Source: Fervidobacterium sp. (GTDB taxonomy: Bacteria > Thermotogota > Thermotogae > Thermotogales > Fervidobacteriaceae). From it: 64,000 nt of DNA. The stretch lies in the NCBI GenBank assembly GCA_026419195.1, contig JANZZV010000001.1, positions 1 to 64,000 of the forward strand. Reading direction: 5' to 3'. Made by a program: the position numbers and the translations under genes. The notes below the pieces were generated by a model. It was given only the letters and a program-made list of their open reading frames with translations, was not told the DNA's origin and did no database searches. Numbering within the stretch: position 1 is the first letter of the stretch; each line of letters opens with the position of its first letter. Below are positions 16,535 to 25,561 of the stretch, piece after piece.

Positions 16535-17791
16535 CTATTTTTTATATACGAATCCCAAATGCTTCAAACCATTCTGTATGTAATCAATACTCATGAATAT
16601 TCTCCATACTATTTCGTTTTTGTAATTCGCTAACATCAGCAGACTTATACCTTTGTCTATTCCTATGTAGTCACTTGCAAACCAACTTATGTCAAGATTA
16701 AATGAGTCCTTTAATCCGTACTTATCAACTAACGCAGGCAACTTGTAGTAGTTCTCAATAGCCCATGTTGATTCTTTGGGGGTAAACACGATGGAACCTA
16801 TGGCACCTGATGGCGCAAGTGTACCGTCTATTTGGTGAGCGGAATTGTTGTTTCCAGATGGAGGTGTACCAAGTAGCCCATTGTAGCCTTTTGGTGTGTC
16901 ACAAGCTGTAACTCCCCAGCCAATTGTAAAACTTTTATATTTTCCCTTATTATCTTGACAATAATAGTAATTTGCTAAACTTGCAAGTACAGAGTTTTGA
17001 TACCAGTTTGTTCCAAGTTTATCGTACCAATGCCTGAAATCTATCCAGGCGTGAGAATATTGGTAAGTAAAAAGGGAACCAAACCAGGAGTGTATGAACT
17101 TTTCGGTTTTATAGCTTCCATAGTTTCTTGTGAAAGAGTAATACACTGTCGAGTCAATTCTGTATTTTTTGTTTGGTGTACCAGCTGCTAGAATATACAA
17201 CATAAGTTGTTCGGCATAAAAATCCCAGTATCCTTGGAAGCCCTTTTCAGGATAGTAAGCCATGTAAAATTGGTTCCTTGCTTGGTTGATCATTTTGTTC
17301 CAATCTACTCGTTCATACAGTTTTTTCGCCAATTCCCAGGCTTGTCCTCCGAAGTATTTTCCGGCGGTGAGTACACCACACATGAGGATTGTTGTATCTA
17401 TTGTTGATACTTCACTATTCCATATTCTCTTGCCGGTGTTTATATCCAAAAAATGGTAGAAAAAACCATGGAAATGATCAATATTCAACAATGTTTTTAG
17501 TGTGTTTATCACTCGTTTCTCACCTTGCTCTTTCGTGATCCATCCTTCCTCTACTCCGATTACGATAGCAGTCAATCCAAAACCTGTTGCCGCTATACTT
17601 GCAATTGTGGGATTCCCAGGGTACCTATCTCTCACTAACCCGTAACCAGGGCTTTTTTCGTCAGTGTTGGTTTGATCCCAAAAGTACATGAATGATCTTG
17701 TGTATTCTTTTTGAAGGACTTCGTTAAGTTTGTTGATGCCAAACGAGAGTATTACAATAACTAACATTAATAAGCTTAGCGTCCTTTTCAT
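16535..17791 (-). CDS. secreted PF10091 glycoside hydrolase (GH144-like, putative endo-beta-1,2-glucanase)
   Basis: The 418-residue product starts at ATG 17791 after AAAGGAG and has a signal peptide (MKRTLSLLMLVIVILSFG). The rest is a PF10091 domain: YGLVRDRYPGNP, AATGFGLTAIVIGVEEGWIT, NSEVSTIDTTILMCGVLTAG, FTYQYSHAWIDFRHWYD, GWGVTACDTPKGYNG and GTLAPSGAIGSIVFTP. It is a paralogue of the next gene. Outside the cell it would cut a polymer into pieces for the two binding proteins encoded upstream in the operon. GH144 founders act on beta-1,2-glucan, which is why I infer that substrate. GH189-like activity or another beta-glucan cannot be excluded. Confidence 0.82.
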   Translation of the reverse strand: MKRTLSLLMLVIVILSFGINKLNEVLQKEYTRSFMYFWDQTNTDEKSPGYGLVRDRYPGNPTIASIAATGFGLTAIVIGVEEGWITKEQGEKRVINTLKTLLNIDHFHGFFYHFLDINTGKRIWNSEVSTIDTTILMCGVLTAGKYFGGQAWELAKKLYERVDWNKMINQARNQFYMAYYPEKGFQGYWDFYAEQLMLYILAAGTPNKKYRIDSTVYYSFTRNYGSYKTEKFIHSWFGSLFTYQYSHAWIDFRHWYDKLGTNWYQNSVLASLANYYYCQDNKGKYKSFTIGWGVTACDTPKGYNGLLGTPPSGNNNSAHQIDGTLAPSGAIGSIVFTPKESTWAIENYYKLPALVDKYGLKDSFNLDISWFASDYIGIDKGISLLMLANYKNEIVWRIFMSIDYIQNGLKHLGFVYKK

Positions 17792-17805
17792 GATTTTTCT
17801 CCTTT

Positions 17806-18723
17806 CTATTCTCCAGTTATTCCTGTTCTGTCTATACTTTCAATAAACCAGTCTTGAGCAAAGAAATATATTATTAGCAAAGGAAGTATCGACAGCAAAG
17901 TACCTGCCATTACAATAGCTTCGTTGAGACTTCTACCTGATTGCATTCCAGGCAACGATTGATAGATCCTTTGGAATGTATCTTCAAAACGTTGCAGTTG
18001 TAGTGGGAGAGTAGTCCATTTTTCACCAAGATAAAGCGCTGTAATAACTGTGTCATTCCAGTACCATACGAGTGAAAATAAGAAAGATATTAAGTAAGCA
18101 GGTCCAGCTGAAGGAGCAGCGATTTTGTAAAATACTTTAAACGTTGATGCACCGTCTATTTTTGCAGCTTCTTCAAGAGACTTTGGAAACATGTTGAAAA
18201 ATTGATAAAATATTATGATAAAGATAGCACTTCTAATTCCCTGTACGAAAGTTGCTGGTAATACAAGCGACCACAAACTCCCGAGTAATCCCATATCTTT
18301 AAATGTTAAAAATTGAGGAATCATGGTCACTTGCGATGGTATTATGAACGTTGCTATTGCAATGGAAAATAGAAATTTCTTCCCTGGAAACCTAAATCTT
18401 GAAAACCCATAACCTACTACGGAAGCTGACAAAGTTTGGAACAGTGCAGGAATAGTTGTAATAACAATTGTTTGAGTTAATGTCTTTGCATAATCTAAAA
18501 CTTTAACAGCATCTTTATAGTTTCCCGCGTACAATTTCGTTGGAACCCATTTTACAAGTGGGTTCACAAGATCAGAAGTGTCCATAAAGCTGTATGAAAT
18601 CATGAAGATTATCGGATAAATGAATACAAATCCTACAAGCAAAAGTAAAAAATATACACTGGCTACTTCAATTGAATCTTTGGTTTTCTTACGGATTTTA
18701 TAAATGTCAAACTTTTTAAACAT
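17806..18723 (-). CDS. CUT1 sugar ABC permease, MalG type (pair B)
   Basis: This is a 305-residue membrane protein with six helices and the EAA loop LEEAAKIDGASTFKVFYKIAAP. MalG-type signs are YPIIFMISYSFMDTSD near the N-terminus and the terminal WFIESIDRTGITGE. It has an extended N-terminal cytoplasmic segment (residues 1-20) rich in Lys. It follows its MalF-type partner by 15 bp. In this operon it forms the second of two permease pairs, separated from the first by the NHL-YIP1 and DUF5696 genes. The substrate is presumably a beta-glucan oligosaccharide. Confidence 0.9.
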   Translation of the reverse strand: MFKKFDIYKIRKKTKDSIEVASVYFLLLLVGFVFIYPIIFMISYSFMDTSDLVNPLVKWVPTKLYAGNYKDAVKVLDYAKTLTQTIVITTIPALFQTLSASVVGYGFSRFRFPGKKFLFSIAIATFIIPSQVTMIPQFLTFKDMGLLGSLWSLVLPATFVQGIRSAIFIIIFYQFFNMFPKSLEEAAKIDGASTFKVFYKIAAPSAGPAYLISFLFSLVWYWNDTVITALYLGEKWTTLPLQLQRFEDTFQRIYQSLPGMQSGRSLNEAIVMAGTLLSILPLLIIYFFAQDWFIESIDRTGITGE

Positions 18724-18738
18724 GGCATAGTCACCTAC

Positions 18739-19605
18739 CTACTTTTTAATCACTCTCTTTCCGTAAATAACGCCTATAATCGCAAATACACCTATTACAA
18801 GTAACATAGCCAAGAAATATATCCAAGATAGAGCAGAAGCATATCCAAGGCCTCTTTCTGGTCTGTACATGTCTACAAGTATCTTTTGGATAATCGGATT
18901 GGTTGCAAAGGTAGACACAGTAACGATTGTGTACACAACGTTTACAAATGTGAGTGGTGTTAGTACAGGTAAAGTTATTTTCCATAATATCTGCCATTTT
19001 GAAGCTCCATCTATTTTTGCTGCTTCATACATGCTTTTGTCAATTTTCTGCAAACCTGCAAGGTAAATAAGGATTTGCACACCAGAGAACCAAAGTATCA
19101 TTATGAAACCGGATACAAACATATCGATTGCTTTCGAAAGTAATGCGGGTAGATTTGCTTGGATGTCTTTTATTAGTTGAAAATTGTAAAGTCCTTCAAA
19201 TGTCATTGCACCTTTGCTTAGCAACTTGTTGAAAACAGGTCCACTTGCAATCACAACTGGAAGAAAGTAAATTGTTCTAAACAATGCTCTACCTTTGATG
19301 TTTATATTCAACAGCAAAGCCATTATCATCGAAAATGAAATTATTATAGGAACATAAACTATTATTTGGATGAAGTAATCAACCAAGAGCTGTGGATACG
19401 TAACATCTGTCAAAAAGGCATCTTTATAGTTTTTCGTACCTACGAAAAACATTCTAACTCCTTCTGCTGTAACCTTTACTTCGTTTAGACTAAAAGTGAA
19501 AGTTTTAATTAACGGTATGAGTGTAAAAAGAAGAAATCCAATAATCCATGGTGAAATAAAAATAAGGCCATTTATAGCTTCTCTCGTACGAAGTTTTATT
19601 TTCAT
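18739..19605 (-). CDS. CUT1 sugar ABC permease, MalF type (pair B)
   Basis: The 288-residue permease has six predicted helices, the MalF-type opening NGLIFISPWIIGFLLFTLIPL and the EAA loop YEAAKIDGASKWQILWKITLP. Its ATG overlaps the stop of the DUF5696 gene (TAATG), which points to translational coupling. The segment around residues 125-160 (KLLSKGAMTFEGLYNF) is longer than in many MalF proteins of this size. It pairs with the MalG-type permease just downstream. Together they would serve one of the operon's two solute-binding proteins; which one is not clear. Confidence 0.9.
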   Translation of the reverse strand: MKIKLRTREAINGLIFISPWIIGFLLFTLIPLIKTFTFSLNEVKVTAEGVRMFFVGTKNYKDAFLTDVTYPQLLVDYFIQIIVYVPIIISFSMIMALLLNINIKGRALFRTIYFLPVVIASGPVFNKLLSKGAMTFEGLYNFQLIKDIQANLPALLSKAIDMFVSGFIMILWFSGVQILIYLAGLQKIDKSMYEAAKIDGASKWQILWKITLPVLTPLTFVNVVYTIVTVSTFATNPIIQKILVDMYRPERGLGYASALSWIYFLAMLLVIGVFAIIGVIYGKRVIKK

Positions 19606-21734
19606 TACTGCTCACCTCTGATGATTTTCCAAGAGACACCAGAAATTTCATGATTCTTATACGTTATTGTAGACGAATTATAGTTAAATATAATTGATAC
19701 ATTGTTTTCGTAGTCCACAATGTAAACATTTTCGTATAATTTAGTGCGCTTTATTGGTCTATTTTTTCCCAAGATATTTTTAATGTTTTTATACTCAAGG
19801 TAGGACTTTTTGATTTCTTCTCGCCAGTCGTTGAATTTAGTTGATATAAGATGTTGAGAGTTTGTGTCGACAAGTTCTTTGGAACTTTCCCATGTTAAGT
19901 AGAAACTTGGCATAACACCGTATTCTATGCACTTCAGTAGTTGCAATCGATAATCAGCAGAAAGATTTATAGGCTTTGAAAACACAGTTCGAAAGTTGCT
20001 TAACACAAAAGGTACTATGGGAAAAACATCGTTTTCTATTTCATAACCTGAATTTTCAAGTGTCAGGTCTGCTATCATGTATGAATTCTTTAAGAGATAC
20101 CAATTCGAACCGTAAATAATTGGTTTTTCAAACAGACCGATAAGCTTTTCAAATAGATTTTTGGTCTTGGACCTTTCCAGGTTCTTTGTTGAGTAGAGCA
20201 TTTCTCCAATTGTTCCCAATGCAAGATTACTGATACCAAATCTTTTGAATTTTTGTTTTTCCTCTGTAGCTATCTTACTTACCAAGATAGGGTCAGTTAA
20301 GAAATTTTCTTCTCTTTCGATAAGCTGCTCGAGTTTGTTTTGTGCTACTATTAGTCTCCTTGCAAATTTTGAGATTTTTGGGAATTTTACGTAATCAACA
20401 TATATATAGTCATCTGCAATTTTCTCAAGACTGTTTATTATTTTTTGTTCAAATGGTAAATGGTATGGTGAATTTCTCGAATATCCATCTTTGCTGTAAC
20501 CTCTGAGTACATAAACAACATTGTCCAATGTGTGTGAGAGTTCGTTTTTTATTTTCTCAAGTTGTTCTTGTGTGGTCATCTTAACCAGAGTATAACCAAA
20601 CGCTGTCTTTTTTGCTTCTGACATGAGGACGTCAATTTTAAATATCGGTTCGGTAGAATTTTTGCTCGATATTTGCTCAGCGTACTCAGAAATAAATTTG
20701 TTTGCCAATGTATATTCATTTGAATCAGATAAGAAGTAATATCTGATGTGTGGTTTGACTGGATTCATATTCTCTTGTGGTATGGTTATTCCTTGTCCCT
20801 GCTTGTTTAATAGCTTTTTATGTATATCTCGAAATACAAACCGCCCCGATAGCCAGTTATAAGGCGTTATTATACCACTTTTGTATGCATTTATCTCTAC
20901 GTATTCCTCAGAGTTCTTGAATATAGCTAAAAGACCATTTTGATTATATAAAATTCCATACATCGGTAAGACATAGGATGAAGGTTCTTTGATATTTCTA
21001 AAATATGTTTGGGGTATAACTTCTCTAAACCCAATGTCTTCACCATAGATCCTCATTTTGAATGGTGCAGTTGCCGTGCTTACCTTTGAGAGTTCGACAA
21101 TTGCACCTACTCCGTCTGCAAGTATAAAACGCCCATCTGCCAAACCTTTTGAACCACCTAAGTATGGATATATGAATAATCCCATAACTTTGTATGTACT
21201 TTCTTTTATATCTTTTACCACCACATCAGCTGAATCATTATTAAAAGACAAAATAAGTCTAAGAAAGATGTCCACGTTTCTAAACTTAACAGCAAATGTG
21301 AGAGAATTTTTCTCTTCTTTTTCCAATTTGATATCCGCATCTTTTGATGAATAAAGACGTTTAACGCCGCCGACTTCGTCGTAAAATTCAACAACTAAAG
21401 CGGAGTTAAAAAACATTCTCCACGTAGTGTTTATTTCACTGTCTTCATTTTCTAACGCTGATTTCCATACGAATCCACTCTTCTTATCTTCAACTGTGAA
21501 ATTCATCGTCTTGGTGTCAACATTTGTTCTTATTGCTTGGGTTTCAAATGTTTTACCGTACTTAGGAGTTACAAACTGATATGGTGAGTCGTCAAGTTTC
21601 TTATAAACCATTGATGTGCTCTGTTCTGGTACATTTTTTATCCAGATAGTGAATGTAATTATTATGGAAAGGATAAATAGGAACTTTATTATTAAAAAAT
21701 ACAGTCTTGTCAAATATCTATTTTGTCCTTGCAC
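19605..21734 (-). CDS. membrane-anchored DUF5696-type protein
   Basis: The 709-residue protein starts at a GTG with GAGGAG 10 bases upstream and overlaps the end of the NHL-YIP1 gene by 17 bp. One hydrophobic helix (residues about 11-28) should anchor it, leaving a large domain outside. The N-terminal half (about 45-330) looks like a beta-rich domain (FTVEDKKSGFVWKSA, WRMFFNSALVVEFYD, PYLGGSKGLADGRFIL). The C-terminal half (about 345-690) alternates helices and strands as in a glycosidase-like barrel but I see no sure catalytic motif. Its family (DUF5696, recalled) occurs with YIP1 proteins, large binding proteins and permeases in Clostridia and Bacilli. A sugar-processing or substrate-handing role is inference only. 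Confidence 0.65.
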   Translation of the reverse strand: MQGQNRYLTRLYFLIIKFLFILSIIITFTIWIKNVPEQSTSMVYKKLDDSPYQFVTPKYGKTFETQAIRTNVDTKTMNFTVEDKKSGFVWKSALENEDSEINTTWRMFFNSALVVEFYDEVGGVKRLYSSKDADIKLEKEEKNSLTFAVKFRNVDIFLRLILSFNNDSADVVVKDIKESTYKVMGLFIYPYLGGSKGLADGRFILADGVGAIVELSKVSTATAPFKMRIYGEDIGFREVIPQTYFRNIKEPSSYVLPMYGILYNQNGLLAIFKNSEEYVEINAYKSGIITPYNWLSGRFVFRDIHKKLLNKQGQGITIPQENMNPVKPHIRYYFLSDSNEYTLANKFISEYAEQISSKNSTEPIFKIDVLMSEAKKTAFGYTLVKMTTQEQLEKIKNELSHTLDNVVYVLRGYSKDGYSRNSPYHLPFEQKIINSLEKIADDYIYVDYVKFPKISKFARRLIVAQNKLEQLIEREENFLTDPILVSKIATEEKQKFKRFGISNLALGTIGEMLYSTKNLERSKTKNLFEKLIGLFEKPIIYGSNWYLLKNSYMIADLTLENSGYEIENDVFPIVPFVLSNFRTVFSKPINLSADYRLQLLKCIEYGVMPSFYLTWESSKELVDTNSQHLISTKFNDWREEIKKSYLEYKNIKNILGKNRPIKRTKLYENVYIVDYENNVSIIFNYNSSTITYKNHEISGVSWKIIRGEQ

Positions 21735-23730
21735 GGAATATCAACTCCTCAAACAAAGAGGTGAGAAATGAAACTTCTTCTCTAACAAGGATGAAGATTA
21801 TAACTATAAGTATAGAAATAAGTATCATCGTAAAGAACGTTAAGATGAGGTTTTTAACAGTTTCAGAAAACGAGAAATTATGTATTTGGGCAATTATAAT
21901 GACAAGCCAGATTATTGACCAAGCCCATATAATCTGCATTCCAAAATTATATATGAACGACTCATTCAATGTTAGAAAATTTGTTATTAGCGCAAGTGGT
22001 ACAGAAAACAATATATATGGCAAAAAAGCCTCTATTGTCCCAATAAATATATCCTTGAATCGTCCTTCTCCTTCAGAAATTTCACTGACAAGATAATTGG
22101 ACAAAACGAACAAGAAAAGAAATTTGTACGTGTCAAAAAATAAGCTAATGAAATTTATTTTCCTTGCTTCGAAACCAACAAATAAAGGAGAACCAACAAG
22201 TTTAATGATTATATTTTCGATGTAAAGTAAAGCATAAAATATCATTGCCGTTAATGGAGAGATCCTATTTTTTCTTTTCATCTCGTAGACTGCATCAAAT
22301 GGGTTTTTTAAAAATAAAAGTGAATATTTTATCTGTAGTTGCCATTCATGTTGCTTCTTCTTTTTTGCACTTGGTTTATTCAAAATAATTCCTTGGCGCT
22401 TAAGCAATGTTCTTACTATATCAAATATTGCTAAAAGTACTACAATAAGAAAAATAAGTCCGACAAATTTTTGCAACCACACGTTTCTGAGGTACCAGAA
22501 AGCTTCTGAGTAACCCTTTTCATCCTGTGCAATTTTGAAATAATTAAAGGCTTTTGCGTAATTTCCTTTCTTAAATTCTATGTTACCAAGCACTTTATAT
22601 GTTAAAATAAAAGCGGAATTAAACTTGAGTATCTCATTCCATACATTTTCTCCTTCAAGGTAGAGTCCCTGATTGTAAAACTGTACACCTTTTAGAACAA
22701 GCTTGCCAAAATTTGTTTTTCTTAGTACGGTTATTGAAGAATCTTCTTTGTCGAGTATAAATATCTCACCTTCGTCGGAGACAGAGATTGCAACCGGGGT
22801 TCTGAACAGACCAAGTCTATTTTCGTAAAAACTTTGCCCGCCAAAAATGAAGATAAGATTTCCAAGGTTATCGTAAATGTATATCAATCCATTAGATGTT
22901 AATGCATAAACGTTGCCATATTTATCAACATCCAGATCTACAAAATTGTCAGAAGAAAAATCAAGTGTTGGGTATATGTTTACTCCAGCAACATTGAATC
23001 TTTTTATAGCGTCTTCTTTGAGTCCTTGAGTTACAGTCCAGACTGAACCAAAATCATCTATTGCCAAACTTGTTGGAGATGGTGGACGTATCTTAAGTAA
23101 TTGCGCTTTTTGACTTTCTGTGAATAAAATTCTTTGTAAAATCATTCGAAACGTAACTTTTGGCTCGTTTGCTCCGTAGAAGCTTAGGAATTGACCGTAT
23201 CTATTAAATACTGCAAGTCCGTTGGTGACTCCTTGGCATACAACGTATACGTTTCCTCTTCTATCCGCTGCTAATTTAAGTGGTACAAAGTCATTTGTTT
23301 GACCATAAATGGGCGAAGTCGGTTTTGAAATGCTCAGCAGCAATTTTCCATCATTTGAGAACTTCAAAACCTGTTGAGACCACGAGTCGGCTACATACAC
23401 ATTCTCCTCGGAATCGACAAATATTCCTGATATGCCGATCAGCTGCCCTTCGCCAATTTTGTTAGTGATTTGATATTCCATTGTTGAAATATTTTCTTGA
23501 GTAACATAAACAATTGCATTATCTCCATCAGCGAGATAGAGTTTTCCATTTTTCCAGAATAAGTCAGCTAATGTTCCTACATTGAAATGGAGTTTCTTAA
23601 CAGGTTCATATGCGTCTTGTATTCTTACAAGTTGTTTTCCAACACCTACTGTGTAAGTGTAATAAGGCGAATATGATATTGATAAGGTTGATAAGAAAAT
23701 CAGAAATAAGAAAATCCACACCTTGTTCAT
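21718..23730 (-). CDS. NHL-propeller / TPR / YIP1 membrane protein
   Basis: The start is ATG 23730, 7 bases after AAGGAG. The 670-residue protein begins with a signal or anchor (residues about 2-20). Residues about 50-345 carry repeated NHL-type strands (GIFVDSEENVYVADSW, LAADRRGNVYVV, LAIDDFGSVWTV, LDVDKYGNVYAL, ISVSDEGEIFILD), a beta-propeller outside the cell. A TPR-like unit (NIEFKKGNYAKAFNYFKIA) follows, then a helix near 410-430, a basic cytoplasmic linker (KPSAKKKKQHEW) and a YIP1-like region with four or five helices to the end. It lies between the two permease pairs. A sensor, scaffold or transporter accessory are all possible; none is established. Confidence 0.72.
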   Translation of the reverse strand: MNKVWIFLFLIFLSTLSISYSPYYTYTVGVGKQLVRIQDAYEPVKKLHFNVGTLADLFWKNGKLYLADGDNAIVYVTQENISTMEYQITNKIGEGQLIGISGIFVDSEENVYVADSWSQQVLKFSNDGKLLLSISKPTSPIYGQTNDFVPLKLAADRRGNVYVVCQGVTNGLAVFNRYGQFLSFYGANEPKVTFRMILQRILFTESQKAQLLKIRPPSPTSLAIDDFGSVWTVTQGLKEDAIKRFNVAGVNIYPTLDFSSDNFVDLDVDKYGNVYALTSNGLIYIYDNLGNLIFIFGGQSFYENRLGLFRTPVAISVSDEGEIFILDKEDSSITVLRKTNFGKLVLKGVQFYNQGLYLEGENVWNEILKFNSAFILTYKVLGNIEFKKGNYAKAFNYFKIAQDEKGYSEAFWYLRNVWLQKFVGLIFLIVVLLAIFDIVRTLLKRQGIILNKPSAKKKKQHEWQLQIKYSLLFLKNPFDAVYEMKRKNRISPLTAMIFYALLYIENIIIKLVGSPLFVGFEARKINFISLFFDTYKFLFLFVLSNYLVSEISEGEGRFKDIFIGTIEAFLPYILFSVPLALITNFLTLNESFIYNFGMQIIWAWSIIWLVIIIAQIHNFSFSETVKNLILTFFTMILISILIVIIFILVREEVSFLTSLFEELIFRARTK

Positions 23731-23758
23731 AAAAGCACTCCTTGACAAATTAAGACTA

Positions 23759-24628
23759 TTACTTTATCCCAGAATGTGCCATCGTGTTCATTACCTTGCT
23801 TTGTGTGAATATGAATATGACTAAATTAGGTAAAAACATAATAGAAGCAGCAGCTGCTGCAATGCCTACACCAGCTATTGTTCCGGATGCCCCACTAAGT
23901 GTTGACATATAATAAGCAAAGTTTTTCAAACTTTCTTCGTTCATATATATCATTGATGATTCTGTACTGTTCCAAGCTGTCTGAAATGCAAGAATCGCCA
24001 CTGTTGCTACGGCTGGTCTTGTAAGAGGTAATATAATCTTCCAGTATATGAACCAGTCACTCGCACCATCTATTTTAGCTGCTTCAATTAATGAATCTGG
24101 AATTTGATCGATGAATTGCTTCACCAGAAATAATCCAACAGGCATTGCAAGTGTTGGAAGAATGTGAGCGAGAAAATTGTCAATGAATCCAAGTTTGGCA
24201 ATTATTATATACCTCGGTATAGTAACCGACACCGGTACAAACATCAACGCAAGAGTGTTTATTTCAAATATAACTTTCTTCAGTTTAAAATTCTTTTTTG
24301 AAAGTACGTAACCAGCAGCTGTGCTTATGAATATAGACAATAAAACTACGGCCAAGGATATTAGAAAACTGTTAAATAAGTACCTACTGACTGGTATTCC
24401 AGAGAGTGTCATAGCGTTGAAGAGCATTTTGAAGTTTTGAAGTGTCGGACTTCTGACAAATATTCTCGGTGGAAATGCAAAAAGTTCATTATATGGTTTA
24501 AAAGCATTTGAAAAGATAAATACTAATGGCAATGCCATAAAAAGAGCCAGTGGAACAAGGAAAAAGTAAAATTTTAACTGGCTTTTATGAAAACGTTGAG
24601 GATTTATCTTTGTACCTTGGAATGCCAT
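23759..24628 (-). CDS. CUT1 sugar ABC permease, MalG type (pair A)
   Basis: This 289-residue membrane protein shows six helices and the EAA loop IEAAKIDGASDWFIYWKIILP. The N-terminal PLVFIFSNAFKPYNELFAFPP segment and the terminal NTMAHSGIK mark it as MalG-type. A CGAGGTG site precedes the ATG. It is 28 bp downstream of its MalF-type partner and 28 bp upstream of the NHL-YIP1 gene. With the 939-residue binding protein encoded just before the pair, it probably forms one complete import channel, apart from the missing ATPase. Confidence 0.9.
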   Translation of the reverse strand: MAFQGTKINPQRFHKSQLKFYFFLVPLALFMALPLVFIFSNAFKPYNELFAFPPRIFVRSPTLQNFKMLFNAMTLSGIPVSRYLFNSFLISLAVVLLSIFISTAAGYVLSKKNFKLKKVIFEINTLALMFVPVSVTIPRYIIIAKLGFIDNFLAHILPTLAMPVGLFLVKQFIDQIPDSLIEAAKIDGASDWFIYWKIILPLTRPAVATVAILAFQTAWNSTESSMIYMNEESLKNFAYYMSTLSGASGTIAGVGIAAAAASIMFLPNLVIFIFTQSKVMNTMAHSGIK

Positions 24629-24656
24629 ACTATAACACCTCGCAACTATTTTTTCA

Positions 24657-25544
24657 TCAATCGCGTTCTAAGAAAAGTGCCCAAACGAACTTGGAAGAAA
24701 TCCAGATCATAACTAACAAAACAACTGAGATCGCGGCTGCATAGCCCATTTCGTACCTCATGAATCCAAAATCTTCAATGTGGTTTACTATCAGTTGTCC
24801 AGCATACTGTGGAGTTGGATTTGAACCAGAAAGCATAACACCTATGTAACCAGCTTGGAATGTTGAAACTACAGACATAACAGCTCCGAATAGCATTTGT
24901 GGTTTCATCAAAGGAATCGTAATATAGAATATTTCTTGCCACCTCTTCGAAATCCCGTCTATGTAGCCAGCCTCATAGATCTCTGGATCAGTGTTCAACA
25001 CCCCCGCAAGCATTGCAAGAAATCCAACTCCCATGCTGCTCCATATTGTGACTATAACCATCGTTGGAAAGAGAAATTTTGGAGATTGCAACCATTGAAT
25101 TGGTTGATCTATGATTCCCAAATTCAGGAGTAAACTGTTTAAATATCCAGACTTGTCGCCACTAAAAATTGTGAGCCATATAACTTGCATAGCGACACCT
25201 ACGGTCATAGACGGTGAATAGATTATAAGGGCTAAAATGGTTCTTGGAATTCTCGGAATTTGCGCAAGCATCCAGGCAAGTATAAATGCTAAAAAATAAC
25301 CGATGGGTCCAACTATGATTGCAAACTTTATTGTGTTTGGTAACACATGCTGCATGAATACGTTATCGGTTGTGAATAGTGTTATATAATTTTTCAAACC
25401 TATGAATTTTGGAAATTGGATAGTGTTAAAATTAGTGAATGACAAGAGTATTGCTAACACAATTGGAACTACTATGAATGTAGAAAACAAAACAACGTAA
25501 GGTGAAAGAAATGTTATTATCCATTTTCTGTCATATTTTTTCAC
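24657..25544 (-). CDS. CUT1 sugar ABC permease, MalF type (pair A)
   Basis: The 295-residue permease starts at a GTG with GGAAGGTG upstream. It has six helices, the opening [20 protein letters not shown] and a divergent EAA loop ([22 protein letters not shown]), where Ala-Ala is Ala-Gly. It is 17 bp downstream of the 939-residue binding protein gene. The close link suggests that protein as its donor. The EAA variation may reflect a special ATPase contact, though such changes occur in the family. Confidence 0.9.
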   Translation of the reverse strand: MKKYDRKWIITFLSPYVVLFSTFIVVPIVLAILLSFTNFNTIQFPKFIGLKNYITLFTTDNVFMQHVLPNTIKFAIIVGPIGYFLAFILAWMLAQIPRIPRTILALIIYSPSMTVGVAMQVIWLTIFSGDKSGYLNSLLLNLGIIDQPIQWLQSPKFLFPTMVIVTIWSSMGVGFLAMLAGVLNTDPEIYEAGYIDGISKRWQEIFYITIPLMKPQMLFGAVMSVVSTFQAGYIGVMLSGSNPTPQYAGQLIVNHIEDFGFMRYEMGYAAAISVVLLVMIWISSKFVWALFLERD

Positions 25545-25561
25545 ATGTAAACACCTTCCGC

